Positions 52,740 to 62,408 of a stretch of DNA of 64,000 nt are shown in pieces (position 1 is the stretch's first letter; every line of letters begins with the position of its first letter). The stretch is from RUG572 sp964386385. GTDB taxonomy: Bacteria > Verrucomicrobiota > Kiritimatiellia > RFP12 > UBA1067. The stretch lies in assembly GCA_964386385.1 (NCBI GenBank), contig CAYLRN010000015.1, positions 1 through 64,000 on the forward strand, written 5' to 3'. Both the position numbers and the translations under genes were made by a program. The notes under the pieces are model-generated. The model had not been told where the DNA came from and searched no databases. It saw only the letters and a list, made by a program, of their open reading frames with translations.

Positions 52740-54875
52740 CTATCTGAATACGACCAGCGTGGCGTCGTTCGGCAGCGCGCATTCGTAGCAGCCGATGTCG
52801 ACAGTCCCTCCGAGGACACGCGCGCGGCCGGCGAAATCCGTCGCGCCCTCCATCCACGGCGCGTTCAATCCGGCGTTGCGCGCGGCGGAGGCGTACAGAA
52901 TCGAATGCCAGGGCTCGTTCGGAAACCTGGCGTCCCCCGCGACGAAACGCGGGGTTCCGCGCACGAGGTTCTCAAGGCGGTCGGCCTGGTCAAGATTGGC
53001 GGCTCCGTCCGTGTAGAGGCAGTTGACCAGCTGGAGCGAACAGCTGCCGAAGTCCGTCGGGGACGTCCACTTCCACACGGCGAGATCCGCTCCACCTCCG
53101 TTTTCGAAGCGGTTGCCGGAGAAAAGGCAGTTGACGAAGACATTGGTGCCGGGGAAATAGCGGTTCTCGCCGCTCGCGTTCTTCCTGTAGTCGGTGCCCC
53201 TGTCGCAGCGGACGGCCATGCGTCCGTCCGCAATCTCGTTGTCGGCGAACGTGCAGTTGACGAATTCGCCCGTCTGCCCTTCGTCGTTGACGAGGCTGTC
53301 CACGGCGCATCTGACGACAAGGCAGTTCGTGACGTATATTCCGCCGCCAGAATTGCGGAGGCAATCGAAGACCCACTTCCGCTGGCCAGGCGCGGCGGAC
53401 GCGGAGACTCCGTCGAAGAGGCAGCGGTCGTAGCTGCCGCAGCTGACGTCGCCGAACCCGGAGAAGACGCAGCCGGACGCCTGTGTGAACGCGCAGGCGC
53501 CGCCGCGCGCCACGGGCGCGCACCAGTTGTTGGTGAAAGCGCAGCCGCCGGCCGCGCATTGGAAAAGCGCACCGCCCCGCTGCGCGGCGGACCCGTTCAG
53601 GGTGAACGAGCAGCCGGCAAGCGTCGCGTACGCGCAGGCTCCGCCCTGGTTGGTGCTGCAGTTCCGCGTGAACGCGCAGCCCACCGCCACGCCGTCCTTC
53701 AGCGCGCCGCCCTGGTTCTTTGCGGAGTTTCCCCAGAAGACGCAGTTCGTCATAATGCCGCCAACCACGGCGCCGCCGTCCTTGATCGCCAGGTTGTCCG
53801 AGAACTCGCAGCGCTCGAACGCCGCGCAGTTGGCCGCCGCACCGGCGTGGTTGGACGCGACGTTTCCAACGAAAGACGAATCGACCGCCATCTGCCACTT
53901 CCCGATTCCGCCGCCGTCCGTCGTGGAGACGTTTCCGACAAACGTACAGTTCGTCAGCAGCGTCCGCCCGTAGAGGTTTTCGCCGTAGACCGCGCCAAGG
54001 CGCGAGACGTTGCCCTCGAAACGGCAGTTGCGCACAAGACCGGCGCATCGTTCGTAGAGGACGCTGCCCGTTTCGGACGTGCAGTTCGAGAACACGCAGT
54101 CGGCGACATATCCTGCGCCCTTTCCTTCCGTGGATCGGGATTCCTCATGGTAGAGGCCGGCGCCCTGCTTCGCGGTGCAGTTGCGGAAGACGCATCGCGC
54201 GAAGCGGTTGGTGGACTGGACGACGTAGTTTGCGTTTCCGGTCCCCCATGCGCCGCCGCCATCGTCCGTCGCAGAGCATCCGTCGTAGAGGGAGTCCACC
54301 ACGTTGAAGCCGTGCGTTCCGCCGCCGCTTGCGGCGCTGCAGTTGCGGAAGACGCAGTTCGTGGCAAGTCCGAGAGACGGCGAGTCAGTCCGGCCTGTCG
54401 GGCCGATTGCGTAAAGGCCGCCGCCGTTCTTCCCCGATTCGGCGGCGCCGTTCTGGAACGTGATGTTCGCGAAGCTGGAATTTCGTCCGCTTCCAGTGTA
54501 GGCGTAGACAATGCCGGCCGCGCCGCCGCCGTCAAGAATCGTCTCCTCCGCCTCGCTCCTGTCTCCCCAGTGCGCGGCGTTCTCGCCTTTGAATGCGAGG
54601 GTCTTGCTGAACCACAGGCAGGAACGCCCGGCCTGCGCGTCGGGCGTGGACATGACGCCCCATTCCGAGGACTTCCATTCGGTCAGCGCGGAAAGGTCGT
54701 AGCGTCCGGCCGCCAGCTGGATGACGTCGCCGTTGGCGGCCCGGGAGATGGCGTTCGTCAGCTCGGCCACCGTTCGCACGTCGTGCGTGGCGGCGAAGAG
54801 CGGGAACGAGGGCGGAACGAGAGCCAGCGCTCCCGCGAGGCGCAATCCCGACACGAATTCGCGTTTGATCTTCAT
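52740..54875 (-). CDS. Secreted Cys-rich right-handed beta-helix (PMP-like) protein
   Basis: 711 residues. Signal peptide ends near FPLFAA. The body is a solenoid of ~20-25 residue turns with NCxF and GGA(L/V) motifs (for example NCTFVGNVSTTDGGGIG, GGALKDGVAVGCAF), like chlamydial polymorphic membrane proteins but with many more Cys. No autotransporter barrel is present at the end. Possibly an adhesin or pectate-lyase-like fold. Promoter TGC-GATAAT at 54956-54961. Confidence 0.75.
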   Translation of the reverse strand: MKIKREFVSGLRLAGALALVPPSFPLFAATHDVRTVAELTNAISRAANGDVIQLAAGRYDLSALTEWKSSEWGVMSTPDAQAGRSCLWFSKTLAFKGENAAHWGDRSEAEETILDGGGAAGIVYAYTGSGRNSSFANITFQNGAAESGKNGGGLYAIGPTGRTDSPSLGLATNCVFRNCSAASGGGTHGFNVVDSLYDGCSATDDGGGAWGTGNANYVVQSTNRFARCVFRNCTAKQGAGLYHEESRSTEGKGAGYVADCVFSNCTSETGSVLYERCAGLVRNCRFEGNVSRLGAVYGENLYGRTLLTNCTFVGNVSTTDGGGIGKWQMAVDSSFVGNVASNHAGAAANCAAFERCEFSDNLAIKDGGAVVGGIMTNCVFWGNSAKNQGGALKDGVAVGCAFTRNCSTNQGGACAYATLAGCSFTLNGSAAQRGGALFQCAAGGCAFTNNWCAPVARGGACAFTQASGCVFSGFGDVSCGSYDRCLFDGVSASAAPGQRKWVFDCLRNSGGGIYVTNCLVVRCAVDSLVNDEGQTGEFVNCTFADNEIADGRMAVRCDRGTDYRKNASGENRYFPGTNVFVNCLFSGNRFENGGGADLAVWKWTSPTDFGSCSLQLVNCLYTDGAANLDQADRLENLVRGTPRFVAGDARFPNEPWHSILYASAARNAGLNAPWMEGATDFAGRARVLGGTVDIGCYECALPNDATLVVFR

Positions 54876-54955
54876 GCTGCGGTCCTTTGTGAAGTCCTGT
54901 GTGCGGAACGGACGTCTCCCACACGGAAAACGCCGAAACCACGTCCACGAAGTCC

Positions 54956-54961
54956 ATTATC
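54956..54961 (-). promoter_or_regulatory. -10 box of the beta-helix gene
   Basis: A ten-A run, then TGC-GATAAT-GG on the - strand, about 80 bases before the ATG. Confidence 0.45.
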
Positions 54962-55063
54962 GCATTTTTTTTTTCTCCCACGTCAACGCGCCTGAAACTT
55001 TTTTCGTTCTCGCACAAGGCGGACGCGCAGGAGCGCCGCCGGACGGAACGGAAGCACGGCCTT

Positions 55064-56515
55064 TCAGCGCGGGCGGACGTGGAAGGCGCGGGCGGGACAG
55101 TAGTGCTCGCAGGCGCCGCAGCCGCGGCATTTGTCCCCGTCTACGACTGGTACGGAGACCTTCGTCTTCTTTCCGCCCTCGTCGCGCTCCTCTTCCTTGA
55201 GCGAAATCGCGCCGTGCGGACACCGCCGCGCACAGAGTCCGCAGGAAATCCCCTCCGCGCACGCAAGGCACTCGGCGCGATTCCACTCCGCCGTCCCAAT
55301 GCGCACTTCCTTCTTCGCCGCAGCGGACAGCTTCGGGATTGCGCCCGTCGGACACGCCTCGCCGCATTCCGTACAGTCCGGCCGGCAGAAACCGCGCTCA
55401 AAGTCCATCTTCGGCATCAGCGCGCCAAGCATCCCATAGTCGGAAAGGCCCGCCGGCACCAGGACCTGTCTCGGACACCGCGCCACGCAGAGCCCGCACG
55501 CCGTGCACTTCGCCCGCAGCGACGCGACGCTCGACCCCGGCGGCGGCAGAACGCCCGCCACGGCGGACGCGCCGCGCCCCCCGCCCAGCTTGCGGAATCC
55601 GCCAAGCGCCCATGCGCCGAACGCCGCCGCGCAGACCGTGTCGCCCACGAACGAGCGGAGGTCGACGTTCGCCACCGCATTCGATTCCGCATTCGCGGCC
55701 TTCCGGCGTGGAAGAGCCGATTGGAACGCAATCGCGCCGTGCGGACACGCGGGAAGGCAGTTGAAGCAGCGGACGCAGCGCGAATTGTCCACCGTCCGCG
55801 CCCTGCCGTCAAGGCATCCCGCCTTGCAGACCTGCGAGCAGAGTCCGCACTCCCTGCAGCGCGAAGGGTCGATCGCAATGCGAAAGAGTGATTTTTTCGA
55901 CAGCATCGCCAGCAGCGCTCCCGTCGGGCAGACCGTGTTGCACACGATCCGCCCCCACCGCACCACAATGACCGCCAGCGCCGCAAGGGACGCGCAGGCA
56001 AGCGCAAAGCCCGAAACGCCGCGCACGAACACTTCCCGCTTGAAAACCACCACCGCACCGTCCGTGCCAAGCGCATCGGCCAGCCAGTTGGCGGCGGCGT
56101 CCGCCGCGGGCAGGAGCAGCTGCGAGGCAATGCGCCCGAACACGCTGTAGGGGTCCATCAGCCCGGCAAGCGAAGCGCCGCCGACGGCAAGAAGGCCGAC
56201 GCAGACGAGTACGCTCGCCGTGCGCGCCCAGACCAGATCCGGCAGAGGTATAAAGCGACGGCGGCCGAAGACGCGGGCAATGCGGCCGAGAACGTCCTGA
56301 AGGACGCCAAGCGGACATAGCGTCGAGCAGTAGACGCGTCCAAACAGGACGGTTGGCAGGAAGATCGCCGCCGCCCACGCGCTGCAGGTCAGAAGCGCCG
56401 GCAGGAACTGCAGCTTCGCCACAAGACCGAATCCGCCGCCAAGCCCAAGGAAGAAAAGCGTGAGGCACAGAAACGCCGCCGCCGCAAGAAGAACGCGAAG
56501 AGCCTTGAGTTTCAT
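55064..56515 (-). CDS. Membrane polyferredoxin, NapH-like
   Basis: 483 residues. N-terminal four-helix membrane part with CSTLCPLG and CNTVCPTG (NapH/RnfB-like), then at least four ferredoxin clusters: CRECGLCSQVCKAGC, CVRCFNCLPACPHG, CTACGLCVARCPRQ, CRGCGACEHYCPAR, plus Cys-rich segments between. Moves electrons to or from a membrane quinone pool. ATG at 56515 overlaps the stop of the upstream oxidoreductase (ATGA). Confidence 0.88.
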   Translation of the reverse strand: MKLKALRVLLAAAAFLCLTLFFLGLGGGFGLVAKLQFLPALLTCSAWAAAIFLPTVLFGRVYCSTLCPLGVLQDVLGRIARVFGRRRFIPLPDLVWARTASVLVCVGLLAVGGASLAGLMDPYSVFGRIASQLLLPAADAAANWLADALGTDGAVVVFKREVFVRGVSGFALACASLAALAVIVVRWGRIVCNTVCPTGALLAMLSKKSLFRIAIDPSRCRECGLCSQVCKAGCLDGRARTVDNSRCVRCFNCLPACPHGAIAFQSALPRRKAANAESNAVANVDLRSFVGDTVCAAAFGAWALGGFRKLGGGRGASAVAGVLPPPGSSVASLRAKCTACGLCVARCPRQVLVPAGLSDYGMLGALMPKMDFERGFCRPDCTECGEACPTGAIPKLSAAAKKEVRIGTAEWNRAECLACAEGISCGLCARRCPHGAISLKEEERDEGGKKTKVSVPVVDGDKCRGCGACEHYCPARAFHVRPR

Positions 56516-57864
56516 CGCAGAGTCCCCCCCTTCGCCCTGTACGCCTTCTCGACATCCGCCACAAGCGAGGCGATCTTTTCCATCTCCACCGGAATGCGGA
56601 ACGTCCACTGCGGACACGATACGAGGCACTTCTTGCATCCGAGGCAGCGTTCCGCCCGCGTTTTGGGCGGAAATGCGTTGTTGTACGACGCAAGGAACCG
56701 ACGGCGCAGGTCCTGCGAATCGTTAGCGCCCTCGTTAGACGGAAGCCGCCCCGCCTGCGCCCATTCGTTGTACCAGGCGAAGAGCTCGGGGATCATGACG
56801 CCGTACGGACACGGATCGCAGTACCTGCATCCCGTGCACGGAATGGACGGATGCTTCATGTACATGGCGATCGCCTCGTCGTATACCTTCCGCTCCTGCG
56901 CGTCAAGCGGACTGAACGACTCCGAAAGCGTCTCGACGTTCTCCTTGAGATGCTCCAGCTTGTTCATGCCGCTGAAGAGGCAGACGACGCCGGGCTCGGA
57001 CGCCGCGAAGCGCATTCCCCAGCGCGCGGCGGTATCGCCAGGACGCGCCTTTTCAAGGACGGCAAGCGACTGCCCGCGAAGGTTCGCGGCGCGCCCGCCG
57101 GCAAGCGGCTCCATCACCAGAACGGCCACGCCGCGCTTCGCCGCCACTTCCGCCAGCTTCGCCGCGTCCTTGTTCCACTCGTACTCCATCCGGTTGAGCA
57201 TGACAAGGCACATCTCAAGGTCGGGATGGGCGTCCAGGACCTCGGCGAGAAAGTCCGACTTCCCATGATACGAGAATCCCAGATGGCGGATGCGCCCCTT
57301 CTTCTTTTCAGACCGCAGGTAGTCCAGGACTCCCATCTTCACGTAGACGTTCTCGAAGGCGGGCTTGCTTGAGACAGAATGGAGGAAGTAGAAGTCGAAG
57401 TAGCCGACCCTGCAGCGCTCCAGCTGCTCGGCGAAGATCCTCGGCGCGTCCTCCGGCTTCTTCACAAGCCAGGTTGGCATCTTGTCCGTGAGAAGATAGC
57501 TCTCGCGCGGATACTTCGCCAGCGCCTTGCCGAGGAAGCGTTCGCTCTCGCCCTTGTGGTACATGTAGCCGGTGTCGAACCAGTTCACGCCGCGGGACAT
57601 GGCGTAGTCGACGAGGCGGCCGGCGGTCTCGTAGTCGACAGAGTGCTTGCCGGCGCCCTTCTTCTGCGGAAAGCGGTCTGCGCAGCCAAAGCCGAGGAGG
57701 GGCAGTTTTATTTCCGGATGCCGCGCCCAGGGGCGGACGCGGACGCGCACTTCGGCGTCGTCCGATGCGCCGGCGCCTGCGCAGAGCCGACCAGCGCCAA
57801 GACAGAGCCCGGCCGCAAGCGAGCATTCAATCGCCTGCCGGCGAGTAATCATGTCGTTTCGCAT
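56512..57864 (-). CDS. Tat-exported aldo/keto reductase with two iron-sulfur clusters
   Basis: 450 residues. Tat signal (ITRRQAIECSLAAGLC), then an aldo-keto reductase barrel (GFGCADRF, FDTGYMYHKGESERFLG, FYFLHSVS) and a C-terminal ferredoxin-like domain with CTGCRYCDPCPYGV and CLGCKKCLVSCPQW. The clusters and the coupled polyferredoxin point to electron transfer with sugars or alcohols. The ATG follows AGGAG by five bases. Confidence 0.87.
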   Translation of the reverse strand: MRNDMITRRQAIECSLAAGLCLGAGRLCAGAGASDDAEVRVRVRPWARHPEIKLPLLGFGCADRFPQKKGAGKHSVDYETAGRLVDYAMSRGVNWFDTGYMYHKGESERFLGKALAKYPRESYLLTDKMPTWLVKKPEDAPRIFAEQLERCRVGYFDFYFLHSVSSKPAFENVYVKMGVLDYLRSEKKKGRIRHLGFSYHGKSDFLAEVLDAHPDLEMCLVMLNRMEYEWNKDAAKLAEVAAKRGVAVLVMEPLAGGRAANLRGQSLAVLEKARPGDTAARWGMRFAASEPGVVCLFSGMNKLEHLKENVETLSESFSPLDAQERKVYDEAIAMYMKHPSIPCTGCRYCDPCPYGVMIPELFAWYNEWAQAGRLPSNEGANDSQDLRRRFLASYNNAFPPKTRAERCLGCKKCLVSCPQWTFRIPVEMEKIASLVADVEKAYRAKGGTLR

Positions 57865-57920
57865 TCTCGCTCCTCTCCTCTTCTGCCTTGGCGGCGTCTG
57901 CGGACGGACTGGAGGCGTTT

Positions 57921-60608
57921 TCAGCGCACTGGCTCGACGAGGAAGTCGTCGAGGAACCACGTGGCCTTTTCGCGTCCGTTCGTCATGAAGCCGATCCACT
58001 CAAGCGTCCTGAACGCCGTGGAGCATCCGAGGCCGGTCGTCGTGACCGCGGCGGCGCCGTCGGGCGTGACCGTGCAGTCCCACGTGCCTGCCTTTTCGCC
58101 GGTGACGTGGAGCGTGACGTCGACGCGGCACCATGCGTCCACCGGGACCTTGGCGAGGACGCGGCCGCCGGACTGGACGACGCCCTTGGCGAACGAGAAG
58201 GACGGGCCGGCGGCGTATGGGGCGCCGGTGAACGGCGCGTAGTCGCGGCACTCGAACTGCGGCTGCGCGACGGCGTCGGTCTTGAAGGAAAACGCGACGT
58301 GGACGCTACCGGTCTCGCAGGTGACGTGGGAGATGAGGTGCGGCTGGAAGCCGTGGGCGTGGCCGGGGCCGTCGTCCAGGCGCAGTGAGCGGCTGCCGGA
58401 GTGTCCGCCCTCTACGACGCGGAAGGAATCAGGCAAGCCGTTGGGGGCCAGCTGGCCGGAAGTCCCGCCCGACTTGTACTGCGCCGGCGCAAGCCCCTCG
58501 AAGTCCTGGCGGGCGGAGGTGCGGACGTAGCGCGGCGCCTTGGGCGCGTCCTCAAGCGGCGGAATCGCCGAGTCGTCCATGGCCAGCGCGCGCCAGGCGG
58601 CGTCCTTCTTCTCCACGCCGGCGAACGTCCAGTCCCACGGCACGAATCCCATTTCAAGCGCGGGGGACGTCGGCTTCAAACGCCAGTCGCCGCGCGATGG
58701 GTCCACGAACTGCGGATCGGCCACGCGGGCCAGACGGTCGTGCCCTTCGGCGCGCCACTGCTCAAGGGAGCGGCCGGCATAGGCGTTGGTGGCGACGCCG
58801 TTCGGATTCCAGTAGAGGTTGCCGTCGAAGACCATGTCCGTCACGCGCGCGCGCGGCGTACCGCTCACGACATGCGCCTCCGCGTTCGTCCACCAGAAGA
58901 CGTTGTTCGTGACGACGATTGTCGTGTGGTCTTCGACGCGGGTACGCCACACGCCGTTGACGTCGAACGTGAGGAAGAGGTTGTTCACCCACTTGTTGTC
59001 GCGTCCGTAGTGCTGGTGGACGGCGCCGTCGCGGCAGCGTTCGACGAGGTTGGACGCGAGGAGGATGCCCCGCGAGCCTTCGTCGGTGTAAAGCCCCCAG
59101 GCTGGCGATCCGGAGCCGGCGTAGCCGTTCACGTCGTGGATCCAGTTGCCGATCTCCTCCGTGCCGCGCGAATCGCCGAGGGTGTAGACGCCGCCCATGT
59201 CGGAGAGGAATCCCTGTCCGATGTGGTGGATGCGGTTCCAGAGCAGCCTGTTGCGCTGGGCGACGGTCTCGGCGTAGCCCCAGCACCAGCCCATAGAGAC
59301 GCCGGAGTAGCGGAAGTCGCCGATGTCGTTGTGGGCGATCAGGTTGTCGGAGGAATGCCCGACCCACACGCCGATCGCGCCGTTGAAGAGGTGTCCGCCG
59401 CCGCGGATTATGTTGTTCTCAAGCGTGTTGAAGCCGCTGATGCGTCCGCGCACCTCCTGGCGCCAGTTGGCGGTGTCGCCCAGGTAGACGCCGCCACCGC
59501 CGAGGTCTTCGATAAGGTTGTAGGAGAGGACGTTGTTGCGGCAGCCGCGCTTAAGCCAGACGCCGTGCGCGCCGACGTGCGAGATGCGGCAGCGTGTCAT
59601 CGTGAAGCCGTCCACGCCGTCGCCGAAGATGGCGGCCGTGCGGACGTTCTGGGCGCTCTGCTGGTTCACCGCGCCCTGCGGCGGCATCGTCCAGGCGCCG
59701 TGCTCGAACGCCAGTCCCTCGAAGGCGACGTCCGTCACGAGCGCGTTCGCAAGCGGGTCGCCGGCGAAGCGGACGAACTCCTGCGCGACGGGCGCGACCG
59801 CGCGCGCCTTCTCCGGTGTCTCGCCCGAACGCGGGATGTAGAGGAGCTCGCCGGCCTTCACGTCGTGGAACCATTCGCCGGGCGCGTCGAGCGCGGCGCG
59901 GTAGTTCTCGAGCGCGTAGCGCGGGCGCGTCTTGCTCCAGAAGAAGAGCGGACGCGCCGTGCCGGTCCTGAGGACGACCGTGCCCTTCTCGCCGTCCACG
60001 TAGTCGACGGCGGAACGCGCCTGGTCCCAGCTCTGCCAGACGAGCGCCTCGACGCGCTTCAGCTCGTCGGGCGGCAGGGCCGCGAGCGCGGCGACGTCCG
60101 CCGTTTCTGCGGTGAATGCGAGGCGTTCGAGGCCGGCCCGCTTGCCCGTGCGGGGATCGACCGTGCCGTCGAACGGCTCGCGCATGTAGAGGTAGAACTT
60201 GTTCGGCGTGCGCGCCCGCTGGGCGCGGCGGCCGTTCACGTAGAGCTGCTCGAAGAGAAGGCCGTCCGGGACCTTCGCGCGCCAGACGCCGTCCGCGCCG
60301 GGCGTGAACGCCGGCAGGGCGACGCCGCCGTCGAACACCGCGGCGCCCGGCTTCGCGGCGCGGAAGCGGATGCGCGAGTCGGCGGGGGTGAAGACGGCCG
60401 GTTCGGACATCGCGTAGCGCCCCGATTCGACGACGACGTCCGCCACGCGGCCGGCCGGGATCGTCCCCGCCGCGCGCAGCGCGCGCACCTTCTCCAATGC
60501 CGCCTGCAGCGAATTCACGTCACCGGACGGATTCATCGTGACGTCCGCGGCGGACATGGCCAACGCCATGCCGATCGCCGACAGCCATGCACAGACCTCT
60601 CTCTTCAT
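57921..60608 (-). CDS. Secreted beta-helix glycosidase-like protein (GH141-like)
   Basis: 895 residues. Signal peptide MKREVCAWLSAIGMALAMSA, then right-handed beta-helix repeats (NNVLSYNLIEDLGGGGVYLG, NRLLWNRIHHIGQGF, DMGGVYTLGDSRGT), as in GH141 alpha-fucosidase/xylanase or pectin-degrading proteins, and a C-terminal concanavalin-like domain (~720-895). Catalytic residues cannot be assigned by eye. AAGGAG seven bases before the ATG. Between the oxidoreductases of one operon. Confidence 0.72.
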   Translation of the reverse strand: MKREVCAWLSAIGMALAMSAADVTMNPSGDVNSLQAALEKVRALRAAGTIPAGRVADVVVESGRYAMSEPAVFTPADSRIRFRAAKPGAAVFDGGVALPAFTPGADGVWRAKVPDGLLFEQLYVNGRRAQRARTPNKFYLYMREPFDGTVDPRTGKRAGLERLAFTAETADVAALAALPPDELKRVEALVWQSWDQARSAVDYVDGEKGTVVLRTGTARPLFFWSKTRPRYALENYRAALDAPGEWFHDVKAGELLYIPRSGETPEKARAVAPVAQEFVRFAGDPLANALVTDVAFEGLAFEHGAWTMPPQGAVNQQSAQNVRTAAIFGDGVDGFTMTRCRISHVGAHGVWLKRGCRNNVLSYNLIEDLGGGGVYLGDTANWRQEVRGRISGFNTLENNIIRGGGHLFNGAIGVWVGHSSDNLIAHNDIGDFRYSGVSMGWCWGYAETVAQRNRLLWNRIHHIGQGFLSDMGGVYTLGDSRGTEEIGNWIHDVNGYAGSGSPAWGLYTDEGSRGILLASNLVERCRDGAVHQHYGRDNKWVNNLFLTFDVNGVWRTRVEDHTTIVVTNNVFWWTNAEAHVVSGTPRARVTDMVFDGNLYWNPNGVATNAYAGRSLEQWRAEGHDRLARVADPQFVDPSRGDWRLKPTSPALEMGFVPWDWTFAGVEKKDAAWRALAMDDSAIPPLEDAPKAPRYVRTSARQDFEGLAPAQYKSGGTSGQLAPNGLPDSFRVVEGGHSGSRSLRLDDGPGHAHGFQPHLISHVTCETGSVHVAFSFKTDAVAQPQFECRDYAPFTGAPYAAGPSFSFAKGVVQSGGRVLAKVPVDAWCRVDVTLHVTGEKAGTWDCTVTPDGAAAVTTTGLGCSTAFRTLEWIGFMTNGREKATWFLDDFLVEPVR

Positions 60609-60654
60609 CGCATCGCTCCTTCCTCTTCTACGCAATTGCGGACCGGCCCGCGCC

Positions 60655-62082
60655 TCAGACGGGGAGTTCCCAGCCCTTGCGGTAGGTCGTCTTCAGGTAC
60701 TGGTTCGCCGCCTCGTCGTTCGTGAAGCGAACGCCGTCCCAGAGCAGCTTCTTCTTGCCGGCGCGCGGCGCGGCGTTGCCGAGGAGGACGGTCGTCGCAA
60801 GCGGCGCGGAGTAGTCGAAGTTGCAGCCGCACGGACGGTTCGGATTGCGGATCGCGCGCAGCCAGTCCGCCTGGTGGTTCATGCCCTTCTCGCGCGGGAA
60901 GAGCTTTGGCGGACGGGTCTTGTAGATCTCCTTCGGACCGAACACAAGGCTGTCGCCGTGCGGTCCGATGCGGATGATTCCCTTTTCGCCCACGAAGATC
61001 GAGCCGAGAGCGCCCATGCTCTGCCCGTACTTCCTCTCCATCTCCTCGACGATCGGCGGCAGATTCTGGAATTCGCGCTTCAGGCAGATGCCGATGTGGT
61101 TGACGTGCTTGTTGTCGTACGGAATGCCGGGCTTAACGCCGTCGTGCCAGTGGAGCGTCACGGCGTCCATGCCGGGCCTTGCGGGGAACTTCCACTCCAG
61201 CTCCGTGGCGACGGACCAGCTGCCCTCGCAGCCCCATTCGACGTGCTTCGTCTCGACGGATTCAGGATGCACCCTCCCCAGGTCGAGCGCCCAGAACACG
61301 GGGTCGATGATGTGCGTGCCCATGTTGCCGATCGAGCCGTTGCCGTAGCCGATCCAGCTGTGCCAGTCGTGCGGGTGGAGCGCCCAGTGGTCCTTCGTGG
61401 CGGAGTAGTAGTCGCACACAGGAGCCGGGCCGCACCAAGCGTTCCAGTCCATGCCCTTCGGCGGCTCGGCCTTCGGCGGACGGTATCGCATGGCGTTCAC
61501 GCGGTCGTCGAAGCTCCAGACGTCGCGGACCTGCCCGATTGCGCCGGCGCGTATGTACTCCACGAGGCGGCGCATCCCCTCCTCGCTGTGCCCGTGGTTG
61601 CCCACCTGCGTCACGACGCCGTACTTCTTCGCGGCGGCGTGCATGAGGCGCACCTCCTCCACGGTCAGGGCCATCGGCTTCTCGACGTAGACATGCAGCC
61701 CCTTTGCCATCGCCAGCAGGGCTGCCGCCGCATGGTGGTGGTTCGGCGTGGCGATCGCCACCGCGTCAATTTCGGAGCCCATCTTGTCAAGCATCTCGTG
61801 GTAGTCGTAGAACGCGGCGATTTTCGAGACGTCGCATTCCGGCTTGTGCTTCTTTATGACGGAGCGGACTTTCTTCCAGTTGTTCGGGTCCGGCTCGGCG
61901 ATGCAGACGATCTCCTCGTCCGGACCGCACATGTTGTTCACGATGCCATAGCCGATTCCGTGGCCCATGCGTCCGCCGCAGCCGATCAGGCCCAGGCGTA
62001 TCTTCCGTTCGCCGCCGGCCGGCGCGCCAATCGAAAAGAGCGGCAGACCGGCCGCCATCTTCAGAAAAGTCCTTCTCTTCAT
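60655..62082 (-). CDS. Tat-exported Gfo/Idh/MocA oxidoreductase 2
   Basis: 475 residues. MKRRTFLKMAAGLPLFSIG signal, RLGLIGCGGRMGHG nucleotide fold, VEKPMALTVEE, YGNGSIGNMGTHIID and C-terminal Cys-containing CGCNFDYSAPL. A homologue of the protein at 47725; same likely role on exported sugars. First gene of the Gfo/Idh, beta-helix, aldo/keto, polyferredoxin operon. AAGGAG six bases before the ATG. Confidence 0.88.
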   Translation of the reverse strand: MKRRTFLKMAAGLPLFSIGAPAGGERKIRLGLIGCGGRMGHGIGYGIVNNMCGPDEEIVCIAEPDPNNWKKVRSVIKKHKPECDVSKIAAFYDYHEMLDKMGSEIDAVAIATPNHHHAAAALLAMAKGLHVYVEKPMALTVEEVRLMHAAAKKYGVVTQVGNHGHSEEGMRRLVEYIRAGAIGQVRDVWSFDDRVNAMRYRPPKAEPPKGMDWNAWCGPAPVCDYYSATKDHWALHPHDWHSWIGYGNGSIGNMGTHIIDPVFWALDLGRVHPESVETKHVEWGCEGSWSVATELEWKFPARPGMDAVTLHWHDGVKPGIPYDNKHVNHIGICLKREFQNLPPIVEEMERKYGQSMGALGSIFVGEKGIIRIGPHGDSLVFGPKEIYKTRPPKLFPREKGMNHQADWLRAIRNPNRPCGCNFDYSAPLATTVLLGNAAPRAGKKKLLWDGVRFTNDEAANQYLKTTYRKGWELPV

Positions 62083-62140
62083 CTCTTTCTCCTTAGGTTG
62101 CAGTTGATTGCTTCACGGCATCTGCTCGCAGGCGATCTGC

Positions 62141-62356
62141 TCAAAGGCGTGCAGCCTTGCGCCGCAGTGCAAAACTCTGATGGAAATGCCTGCGCGGCAG
62201 CTGCCCATGCCATGCGCCGGCGGCTGATGCGGTGCAGACGCCCAGCCCGCCGAACAGTTTCCCGAAGTTGCCCTTCTCGTCGACGCAGTAGCAGCCCTCC
62301 GAGCTGATGCGCTCGAAGTCCCTGATGCCATATGGTATTTTCATCTGCGATGCCAT
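62141..62356 (-). pseudogene. Remnant of the AAA-ATPase/nuclease family
   Basis: Begins MASQMKIPYGIRDFERIS, the same family start as the gene at 31485, reads to CVD and continues EKGNFGKLFGGLGV, which in the intact gene lies about 45 residues further on. The P-loop part (RRFGKS) has thus been deleted in frame; after FGGL the frame drifts and stops. The rest of the gene is absent. The promoter is intact. Confidence 0.85.
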
Positions 62357-62363
62357 GTCGCGC

Positions 62364-62369
62364 ATTCTA
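62364..62369 (-). promoter_or_regulatory. Extended -10 box of the remnant gene
   Basis: AATGG-TAGAAT-GCGCGAC then ATG: the same seven-base spacer as at the intact family member. Confidence 0.6.
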
Positions 62370-62408
62370 CCATTCCCCTGCGCGCCGCGTCAACGTCGGG
62401 AAGCCTCG

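Noticed and set aside
52605..54995. 796-codon + strand frame opposite the beta-helix gene
   Set aside because: Shadow of the Cys-rich repeats.
58401..60725. 774-codon + strand frame opposite the GH141-like gene
   Set aside because: Shadow of the real - strand gene, with no start signal and no domain.
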